Of a DNA stretch of 6,147 nucleotides, positions 1-6,070 are shown in pieces. The notes under the pieces were generated by a model. That model had not been told where the DNA came from and did no database searches. It saw only the letters and a list, made by a program, of their open reading frames with translations. This DNA comes from Bacteroidota bacterium (GTDB lineage Bacteria; Zhuqueibacterota; Zhuqueibacteria; Zhuqueibacterales; Geothermadaptataceae): contig DRLW01000454.1 in NCBI GenBank assembly GCA_011375275.1, positions 1 to 6,147 on the forward strand, written 5' to 3'. The position numbers and the translations under genes were made by a program. Positions within the stretch are counted from its first letter, which is position 1. Each line of letters opens with the position of its first letter.

Positions 1-1
1 A

Positions 2-181
2 AAAGCAGACCCGGAGCATATAGAAGCCTCTTTTGGCTATCTCGAGTGCTTGCTGGCCATGGAAGCTTTTGCCGAAGCTGAGACGCTTGCAGGAAATATT
101 CTCAGGCAACTGCCTGTCAACCATGCGATGCACAGTACCATCACGGTGTTACTGCAGCATCTTGAAAAGCAGGCTCGCTGA
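2..181 (+). CDS. C-terminal end of an unrecognised helical (TPR-like) protein, 5' partial
   Basis: The second plus-strand frame is open from the window edge to a TGA at 179-181 and gives the last 59 residues of a protein that starts outside. The peptide is rich in Ala, Leu and Glu. A stretch including AFAEAETLAGNILRQLP has the spacing of a TPR second helix and looks like natural protein rather than a shadow frame. No catalytic motif is visible and no function can be assigned. A TPR-rich protein of the same kind as its neighbours is possible. The gene converges on the minus-strand glycosyltransferase gene and their 3' ends overlap by 41 bp (141-181). One minus-strand frame is also open over bases 1-120, but its translation is Cys/Lys/Arg-rich and less protein-like. 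Confidence is moderate because only the tail is present. Confidence 0.55.
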   Translation, partial: KADPEHIEASFGYLECLLAMEAFAEAETLAGNILRQLPVNHAMHSTITVLLQHLEKQAR

Positions 182-2135
182 TTTTCGTACGCTTATTTCT
201 CCTTTTATTGATCGCATCGGCGTTCAGAGCTGTGCGCAGAAGAAACTTGGCTGCCATGCGCTGAAACGGGTTGCACCCGTTATCTCGTTTGGCGCGGTCG
301 ATCTGGCGTTTGTAGAGAATAGCCTCGAGTTGAGGGAAATGTGGAAAATAATGATATGCGAGCTGTAAGGCAAAATAACCAGCGTCAGGCATCAGATGCT
401 GGTCGCAGTATTTCGCTGCGTCGATCAATATACCAGCGAGTTGGGCTATATCAGACCATTCATCCGGCAGGTGCACGCCGGTCAGGCCAGCCAGCTTGAC
501 GAGCACATCGACGACGCGCTCCGGCTGACCGTTGACGAGAGTCATGTGCATTTCATACAATGTCTTGATTATTTCGAGTTCATCGATCAATCTGAGCAGG
601 TCTTCCCCTTCGCCCACTTCTTCTCGATCTGGAAGCAGACCATCCTCCATGATCACCTGCAAACCAGCGATGAAGAGCTGAATTTCACTCTCCCGCCCAT
701 CAGCACGGTCGATATCCAGCAGGATGAGCCGGGCCAGCCCGGCGTTTTCCCCCTGTACAGAACGTTCTGCCCAGGATTTCGCCTTATCCTTTTTACCATT
801 TATCCAATTGATGAAAGCTTGTAGGTGGAACGATTCTTCTGCTGCAGGCTGCAATGATGCTTCCCTGTGAATATCGGGCAACCAGCCAAACTGATCTATA
901 ACCGCCAATTCCTGGATGAGTGCAGCAATGACGCCGGCATTGTCTTTCTGGAGTTCCATCGCCTGAGAAACGGCATGCTGTGCAAGTTGATATTTTCCGA
1001 GTGCGGCGAAATTGTGAATCGTTTCAACAAGTTGTTTGACACCGACATCCTTATTCAAAGACGCGTTATAAAAATACTCCTGCGAACGTTCGATGTCTCC
1101 TTCATGTGCATAGGCGATACTGAGCCAGAGTTCTACGTTCGGCATCGATTCAACAGTGTACATACTGATCGTTTTCAAGCGCTTGAGGTCTTCCTTATAC
1201 CATGCCACAAGGGAACGGTACTCTTCCCCATACCGTATTGCCTCGGCAAATTCTCTTTGTATGTACTTGATGCGGGTAAGGCAGAAATAGACATCGACAT
1301 AGCGAGGGAAGACGTCCAATGCCTCCATGGCAATTTTTTCAGCTTCATCGAGGCGTTGCAGGGCGACGAGTGAGGTAATGTACGGGAAATAGATCGCTAC
1401 CAGCATGAGGGGGACGTCATCTTTTTGGCGCGCAACTTCGATCGTCTTTTGAGCAGCCTGAACGCATTTTTTGTGCCGGTGATACTGCGAATAGGCGTTG
1501 GTCAGATAATACCACGCTTCCGCCTGCTCGGGGTTTTCCCGTGCCATTTTGCGCAGCAGCCCGACAGAACGCTTGTATTTGCGCAGCATGGTTTTTCGGT
1601 CAAGGTCATATCCGTAGTGGTTGAGCTGCACGGAGGAAAATTCCACTTTCGGCGGGATATCTACCTGATTATGAACGATGCCGATGTAACGAACACCAAC
1701 ACCATTTCTGAAAACCCGCGGAAAATTGAAAACGAAATTTTTCCGCCCATCCCTGAAATAGTCCTGTATCAGGACCGCGTATCCATTGATTTCTTCCGGT
1801 GCGTTCAGAATGAGTTTCAGCAATTCCACACGGCTTTCCTGTGCCAGCTCCTCATCTGCGTCGATTTGTAAAATCCAGTCACCGGTGGCATAGCTGATGC
1901 TCTGGTTTCTGTGCAGGCTGAAATCTTTCTGCCACGGATGCTCATAGATTTTCGCGCCGTATTCCCGCGCGATGTCCATGGTGCGATCCGTCGAGCCAGT
2001 ATCGACGATGATGATCTCCGAAGCAACATCCTTGATGCTTTCGAGACACTGTCTGAGGAGCTTCTCCTCATTCTTTACCATCATGCACACAGACAAGCGC
2101 GGTGCTTTTCGTTTCAACTCGGTGAGTTCGTCCAT
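141..2135 (-). CDS. Family 2 glycosyltransferase with C-terminal TPR region (second tandem copy)
   Basis: A 664-residue protein predicted to transfer a sugar from an NDP-sugar in the cytosol. Residues 14-180 form a GT-A domain of the WaaE/SunS-like GT2 type. Visible motifs are LSVCMMVKNEE (14-24), the nucleotide-binding IIIVDTGSTDRT (41-52), HPWQKDFSLHRNQ (66-78), the metal-binding DAD (92-94), HNQV (155-158) and HYGYD (173-177). From about 205 to 465 the protein is helical with degenerate TPR-like units (about 206-235, 246-277, 279-308, 334-366, 367-400, 436-462). A further helical module at about 522-619 is shared with the preceding gene. The tail at 609-651 is strongly basic. There is no signal peptide or membrane helix. 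The ATG is preceded by GAGG with 8-nt spacing. The gene follows its paralogue by 25 bp and is probably last in the operon. Known relatives include SunS-type protein glycosyltransferases and LPS-core transferases. The sugar and acceptor are not determinable. Confidence 0.9.
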   Translation of the reverse strand: MDELTELKRKAPRLSVCMMVKNEEKLLRQCLESIKDVASEIIIVDTGSTDRTMDIAREYGAKIYEHPWQKDFSLHRNQSISYATGDWILQIDADEELAQESRVELLKLILNAPEEINGYAVLIQDYFRDGRKNFVFNFPRVFRNGVGVRYIGIVHNQVDIPPKVEFSSVQLNHYGYDLDRKTMLRKYKRSVGLLRKMARENPEQAEAWYYLTNAYSQYHRHKKCVQAAQKTIEVARQKDDVPLMLVAIYFPYITSLVALQRLDEAEKIAMEALDVFPRYVDVYFCLTRIKYIQREFAEAIRYGEEYRSLVAWYKEDLKRLKTISMYTVESMPNVELWLSIAYAHEGDIERSQEYFYNASLNKDVGVKQLVETIHNFAALGKYQLAQHAVSQAMELQKDNAGVIAALIQELAVIDQFGWLPDIHREASLQPAAEESFHLQAFINWINGKKDKAKSWAERSVQGENAGLARLILLDIDRADGRESEIQLFIAGLQVIMEDGLLPDREEVGEGEDLLRLIDELEIIKTLYEMHMTLVNGQPERVVDVLVKLAGLTGVHLPDEWSDIAQLAGILIDAAKYCDQHLMPDAGYFALQLAYHYFPHFPQLEAILYKRQIDRAKRDNGCNPFQRMAAKFLLRTALNADAINKRRNKRTKISEPAFQDAAVTP

Positions 2136-2143
2136 TCCCTGTA

Positions 2144-2147
2144 CCTC
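2144..2147 (-). promoter_or_regulatory. Ribosome binding site of the second GT2-TPR gene
   Basis: GAGG on the minus strand lies 8 nt before the ATG at 2135-2133, inside the 25-bp gap after the TAA of the upstream gene. A second purine run, AGGGA, directly abuts the ATG and is too close to serve. The site supports the chosen start. Confidence 0.6.
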
Positions 2148-2160
2148 GTAAAGTTCTCTT

Positions 2161-4218
2161 TTATCGAGAAACGGTTTCAGTTGCAGTTACAGCAGCGGGA
2201 GTGTTAGTGAAGTAGCGCCCGCCGAAAAGATAGGCCAAATACCAGCGCAGGCGAATATCCGGCGGACCATTTCGCTCTGCATCTTCCTTTTTCGCAGCCT
2301 CGAACATCTCCCGCACGTCGATATTTTCACTGAACAGCATGTACCCAACTGCGATGGCCAGCAGAGAGACTGCGCTCCGGCCTGCGTCGCGGGAAGCTGC
2401 ATGCAACGCGATCAAAATCGTTTTGAGCTGTGTGATGTCATCAAAAGTTTCGGGGAATGCCACGCCCAGTGCAGAACACGCTGCCTGCAGATTCGACAGC
2501 ATCTCTTCGATCTCACCCCGGAGCGCATTGATGAGAATGCTGCTGAGATGGTACATCAGGCCGATTTCATCATCCGCTGCAGCACCGGCAGGCAGGCTCA
2601 GACCGGGAACGTTGCGCCCATCGAACGTGCCATCGATGATAGTGGCAGCACTGTGGAGTATGGCCGCAGCTTGCAGGCCATCTTTCATCTCTGCTTCGAC
2701 CGCGGGTGGCAAATCGATTTGTGAAGAAAAAACCAGCCTGCTCAACACAGCAACGGAGGCGGCATTACCATCGTGCACAGCCGTAAAAAGTGCTTCGACC
2801 GCGCGACTGTGATCATTCTGCAGCAGGGCCAGCAGCGCTTCCCCGAGGGCGCCGAGACGACTACCCTCAACACGTAAACCAGGATCAAAAAGCTCTTCTC
2901 TGAATACTCTGAACAGATCGCGACGGGCACACTGTTTGGCCAGCAGCAGGATAAAATCAGCATCCTGGCCAAAGCGGCCGCAGGCTGTCTGAGCAGCCCG
3001 GAGACCGCTCTGCTCGCCGAACAGCTCGAACACATTATGGATCATTTCGATCGCAAAAGCATAGCCGGCATTCTCTGCGGTGACAGCCTTTTTGTAGGCT
3101 GCAACGGCAGCTTCGATGTCTCCCGCACTTTCGCGAGCCAGCCCTTGCCAGAAAAAGCCTACATGCTCGCGACCAACGCTGTGCAGCGGTATTTCGATCG
3201 CGCCCTGCTTTTCTGTGATCAGTTTTTGATGAAGAGCGAGATAGCGATCTGCCGCCCGGCCAGTTGTATCGAAATCCTGCTGCAAAAAGCCGATACGGCC
3301 GAGCAGATACCAGGCATCGAGATAATCCTGCTTATGCGAGAGCGCCTCATCGCAGGCTTTCCTGGCCCCGGGGTAATCCTGCAAGGCGATCAGAGACGAG
3401 GCCAGCGTATGCCAGACCGGCAGGAAAGGCCCTGCCGAGCGCCAGCCCTGCTGCAGCAGCGCTATGGTTTTGCGCGCATAGCGCACGGCCTGTTCATGCC
3501 GTTCATAATGTGAATAGGTATTGGCGAGATAAAAACACGGGGCCGGATCATCCGGGTTGGCGCGCATCTGCTTTTTCAAGAGCGAAACCGTGCGCTTGAA
3601 TTTGCGCCGCATTTTGTGCCGGTCGAGGTCATAGCCGAAATGCTGGATGACCAGCGGCGCGTCGCTGATTTTCCCCGGAATATGCACCTGGTTGTGCACG
3701 ATGCCCTCATAATGCACGCCATCGATGCGCCGGTACAGGCGCGGATAGCGTGTGGTATAGTTCAGAGCGCCCTCTGCGCTGAAATCCCGGATCTGAACTC
3801 GCAGGCCGTTGACATCTTGTGGCGTGTTCGCCAGAAGTTTGCGCAGAGCGCCAGCACTCTCCTGTTCCAGCCGTTCGTCCGCATCGATGGACAGCACCCA
3901 TTCGCCCGAGGCAAGAGCCAGCACCTGATTGCGATGCAGGCTGAAATCATTCTGCCAGGGATGCTCGTGCACCACCGCGCCGAAGTCCCGCGCGATGTCA
4001 CGGGTAGCGTCCGTCGAACCGGTATCGAGAACGATGATTTCATCCGCCACATCAGCAATGCTCTGCAGGCATCCGGGAAGATGCTCCTGCTCATTTTTCA
4101 CGATCATACAGACGGACAGCAGCGGCGTGGACTCAGGGGTTTCCGTTCTTGTCCCCGCCAGCGCGAGGGGAGCTGCGGGAGACAGTGCCGGCTCAGGCCC
4201 ATTCATGGTAGTGCTCAT
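2161..4218 (-). CDS. Family 2 glycosyltransferase with C-terminal TPR region (first tandem copy)
   Basis: A 685-residue paralogue of the following gene, predicted to be a cytosolic NDP-sugar-dependent glycosyltransferase. After an Ala/Pro/Thr-rich leader (1-33) the GT-A domain shows LSVCMIVKNE (34-43), EIIVLDTGSTDATRD (60-74), HPWQNDFSLHRNQ (86-98), the metal-binding DAD (112-114), HNQV (175-178) and HFGYD (193-197). Residues 34-220 align without gaps to 14-200 of the other copy, with about 104 of 187 identical by hand count. TPR-like units follow (about 226-255, 266-297, 300-330, 353-384), then a helical stretch and a C-terminal module (about 554-650) shared with the paralogue. The TAA is at 2163-2161. 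The ATG at 4218 overlaps the upstream gene by 26 bp and has a weak AAGAG site 7 nt ahead. The alternative ATG at 4206 has no such site. Substrate and acceptor are unknown, and a role in glycosylating a protein or surface glycan is inferred. Confidence 0.9.
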   Translation of the reverse strand: MSTTMNGPEPALSPAAPLALAGTRTETPESTPLLSVCMIVKNEQEHLPGCLQSIADVADEIIVLDTGSTDATRDIARDFGAVVHEHPWQNDFSLHRNQVLALASGEWVLSIDADERLEQESAGALRKLLANTPQDVNGLRVQIRDFSAEGALNYTTRYPRLYRRIDGVHYEGIVHNQVHIPGKISDAPLVIQHFGYDLDRHKMRRKFKRTVSLLKKQMRANPDDPAPCFYLANTYSHYERHEQAVRYARKTIALLQQGWRSAGPFLPVWHTLASSLIALQDYPGARKACDEALSHKQDYLDAWYLLGRIGFLQQDFDTTGRAADRYLALHQKLITEKQGAIEIPLHSVGREHVGFFWQGLARESAGDIEAAVAAYKKAVTAENAGYAFAIEMIHNVFELFGEQSGLRAAQTACGRFGQDADFILLLAKQCARRDLFRVFREELFDPGLRVEGSRLGALGEALLALLQNDHSRAVEALFTAVHDGNAASVAVLSRLVFSSQIDLPPAVEAEMKDGLQAAAILHSAATIIDGTFDGRNVPGLSLPAGAAADDEIGLMYHLSSILINALRGEIEEMLSNLQAACSALGVAFPETFDDITQLKTILIALHAASRDAGRSAVSLLAIAVGYMLFSENIDVREMFEAAKKEDAERNGPPDIRLRWYLAYLFGGRYFTNTPAAVTATETVSR

Positions 4219-5491
4219 GGATAAACTCTTTCATATTATCCAGCACCTTTACGAGCCGGAGATAGTTATTGGCGATTGCATGGCCGGAGATCAGCGAAAT
4301 CCCTTTCTGCAGATCGAAGAACTCTTCATGGTTGTGCTCCACTGTCGGAGCGAGGACGCCAAAAACCTGCGCCAGCAATCCGGGCACCTGTTCCGGTTTT
4401 TTCTTCAACAGTAAAGAACGGCAATACTCGATGACCTCCATCAGCAGGGCTTCTGTTTCGTCCTCCGTCACCGGCGGACTGCTCTCCACCCTGCCTGTTT
4501 TCGGCACCAGCGCTTCGTAGAGCAGGCGTGCATCCCGGTTGTCAGGATAACGGTGCATCATGCGTTCGAGTACTTTGATCGTCTTCTCAAACTCGCCGAT
4601 CTCCAACAGGGCCTGCGCCAGCAGGAATTGAACCTGCTCATCATGATCACTATCCTGCACCTGCGCCAGAACACGGGCGGCATCCTGAAAATATTCCATC
4701 TGCATCAACAAGCGGCCGGCGGCAAATGTGTGCTCAGACACGATGGCAGGCAGAATGTGATTTTTCAGATAGTGCCGGGTGCGCACCGTCAGCGTGTCGT
4801 ACGGGAACAGCTTCAACGAATCAAGGATGAACTGCGCGCCCGGCGCGACCTGCCAGACCAGGCGCATGAGTCTGGAGACAAATTCCGTTGAAGTCAGTTG
4901 CGCGTGTTCGAGCAAATCCAGTGCTGTTTCCGGCTTGAAATCCGGGTCGTTGGCCATCAGCTTGAACGCTGTGCGCGTTTTCTCCATATCTTCCTGCACA
5001 ACGGCTGCTACACAGCGCATCCACAGAACATAGTTTTTCCGGTTTATGCTCTGCACGAATAGCTTGCGGCGCACCTCCTGATTTTTGCGAACCAGCGGGT
5101 AGCGACGGATATAGCGTGTGCCGAATTCATAGACCTCCTGCCACCATTTTTTTCTGAAAGCAAAATGCGTTTTCAGGTAAATCAGGTCAAGATGGCTTTG
5201 GGGCACATACTGTTCAAACTCCACCAGTTTTTCGCCAGCCGCATCGAGCTCTCCCTGTTCGAGCATGGCATCGATCAGATAATAGAACAACGGCCAGTGT
5301 TCCGGGCTGCTCTTGCTGGCATCGTCCAGCAGCGAGAGCCCTTTTTCCGCCATGCTGATCGCGCCGACTGAATTGCCCTGAATATATTCCAGCCGCGCCA
5401 GCTCACGCCACACCTTGATGCTGTCCGGCGACAGAGCATCGGTATCTTTCACCGGCGAATCGTGTTTTGCCTTGCTGTCCCTTGCAGTCAT
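4193..5491 (-). CDS. TPR-type helical protein without a catalytic domain
   Basis: A predicted cytosolic protein of 432 residues, probably a protein-interaction scaffold. It is almost entirely helical. TPR-like units are visible at about 25-58 (includes LARLEYIQGNSVGAISMAEKG), 68-96 (LIDAMLEQGELDAAGEKL) and, clearest, 286-317 (LLAQALLEIGEFEKTIKVLERM followed by YPDN). The middle (100-280) is helical without a recognisable motif. A loop at about 330-345 (Pro/Ser/Glu/Thr) leads to a C-terminal helical region that weakly resembles the end module of the two glycosyltransferases. There is no GT, methyltransferase, signal or membrane motif. The frame can be extended to a TTG at 5503, but GGAG at 5501-5498 with 6-nt spacing marks the ATG at 5491-5489 as the start. 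The gene follows the methyltransferase by 18 bp and overlaps the next gene by 26 bp. Its position suggests it assists the glycosyltransferases, which is inference. Confidence 0.85.
   Translation of the reverse strand: MTARDSKAKHDSPVKDTDALSPDSIKVWRELARLEYIQGNSVGAISMAEKGLSLLDDASKSSPEHWPLFYYLIDAMLEQGELDAAGEKLVEFEQYVPQSHLDLIYLKTHFAFRKKWWQEVYEFGTRYIRRYPLVRKNQEVRRKLFVQSINRKNYVLWMRCVAAVVQEDMEKTRTAFKLMANDPDFKPETALDLLEHAQLTSTEFVSRLMRLVWQVAPGAQFILDSLKLFPYDTLTVRTRHYLKNHILPAIVSEHTFAAGRLLMQMEYFQDAARVLAQVQDSDHDEQVQFLLAQALLEIGEFEKTIKVLERMMHRYPDNRDARLLYEALVPKTGRVESSPPVTEDETEALLMEVIEYCRSLLLKKKPEQVPGLLAQVFGVLAPTVEHNHEEFFDLQKGISLISGHAIANNYLRLVKVLDNMKEFIHEHYHEWA
4226..4230 (-). promoter_or_regulatory. Weak ribosome binding site of the first GT2-TPR gene, inside the upstream gene
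   Basis: AAGAG on the minus strand lies 7 nt before the ATG at 4218-4216, within the last codons of the TPR gene. It favours this ATG over the in-frame ATG four codons later (4206-4204), which has no purine-rich site. A weak site inside an upstream coding region suggests translational coupling. Confidence 0.45.
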
Positions 5492-5497
5492 TTTTCT

Positions 5498-5501
5498 CTC
5501 C
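5498..5501 (-). promoter_or_regulatory. Ribosome binding site that fixes the TPR gene start
   Basis: GGAG on the minus strand lies 6 nt before the ATG at 5491-5489, a near-ideal Shine-Dalgarno arrangement in the 18-bp gap after the methyltransferase stop. The upstream in-frame TTG (5503-5501) overlaps this site and would have no binding site of its own, so it is unlikely to be the start. Confidence 0.8.
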
Positions 5502-5509
5502 AATAATAA

Positions 5510-6070
5510 TCATTTCCTGATGGCTTCCACGTTCAAACTGATCAGCCGTCCATTCTCCTTATCCATGTGCGGAATATAGGCCTGGGAAAAATCATCGTAC
5601 TCCTTGTGCAGAGTTTCCTGCCAGCGATATCGCTGCACATCGGTAAAACCGGCTGCTTCCAGCACCCCTTTCAGCGACTGAAAATCATACACGGTTTTGT
5701 GATAAAAAACGCGTTTTTGTGGTGTCTCCACTTCGATGCGGCCGAAGAGCGGACCGAGAATCAAATCCAGAGTGCCGTACTCCTGATAAACAGCGACGAG
5801 AGCTTCGAAATCAGGCACGGCCACGCGCAGGAGCCCGCCGGGCTGCAAGACCCGCCGCCATTCGCGCAGAACATCCGGCACCTCATAGCGATCGAAATAC
5901 TCAAGGCTGTGAGCCGAGTAGATCAACGTTGCCGAAGCATCGTCAAACATGCTCAAATCATCGAGGCTGGTCTGTACATCGATGTGATCAAAGGTATCGA
6001 GATCGACGTGCACAAAACCGGGGATATAGCGCTTGCCACACCCGAGGTGCAGCTTCAGTTCTCCGCTCAT
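5510..6070 (-). CDS. Class I SAM-dependent methyltransferase of the glycan-cluster type
   Basis: A 186-residue protein with a compact Rossmann methyltransferase fold. Visible parts are motif I (LHLGCGKRYIPGFVHVD, 7-23), where the Gly-rich loop binds SAM, the acidic strand-2 end around VDLD (22-25), the motif at 53-60 (AHSLEYFD), and the post-motif segment with LREWRRVLQPGGLLRVAVPD (68-87), typical of the Methyltransf_11 group. The C-terminal segment 161-184 (FSQAYIPHMDKENGRLISLN and following) is, from memory, a recurrent ending of small methyltransferases in polysaccharide and LPS loci. The substrate could be a sugar, a lipid-linked glycan or another group. The ATG overlaps the upstream epimerase stop (ATGA), with AGGT 6 nt ahead. 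The stop is TGA at 5512-5510. No signal or membrane segment is seen, so it should act in the cytosol. The domain call is firm and the substrate is unknown. Confidence 0.88.
   Translation of the reverse strand: MSGELKLHLGCGKRYIPGFVHVDLDTFDHIDVQTSLDDLSMFDDASATLIYSAHSLEYFDRYEVPDVLREWRRVLQPGGLLRVAVPDFEALVAVYQEYGTLDLILGPLFGRIEVETPQKRVFYHKTVYDFQSLKGVLEAAGFTDVQRYRWQETLHKEYDDFSQAYIPHMDKENGRLISLNVEAIRK

Noticed and set aside
103..116. Inverted repeat (CAGGCA, 2 nt, TGCCTG) about 25 nt beyond the stop of the minus-strand operon, considered as its terminator.
   Set aside because: Usable stem is only 5-6 bp, no T-run follows on either strand, and it lies inside the coding frame of the plus-strand partial gene.
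396..1373. Plus-strand open frames of 142 and 168 codons (396-824, 867-1373).
   Set aside because: They lie wholly antisense to the helical region of the second GT2-TPR gene, whose reading frame has clear motifs and a ribosome binding site. They show no recognisable domain.
2339..3513. Several plus-strand open frames (2339-2812, 2401-2724, 3037-3513) opposite the first GT2-TPR gene.
   Set aside because: They overlap each other and a well-supported minus-strand gene. Their composition (Ser/Ala/Arg-rich or Cys-rich) is typical of antisense frames in GC-rich DNA.
4204..4206. Alternative ATG start for the first GT2-TPR gene, four codons downstream.
   Set aside because: No purine-rich site precedes it, whereas the ATG at 4218 has AAGAG at 7 nt. 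It cannot be excluded outright.
3616..4224. A 202-codon plus-strand open frame opposite the first glycosyltransferase gene, resembling plus-strand frames at 1425-1871 and 1911-2207 opposite the second.
   Set aside because: The resemblance follows from conservation of the paralogous minus-strand coding sequences. No start signal of its own is evident and the peptides show no domain.
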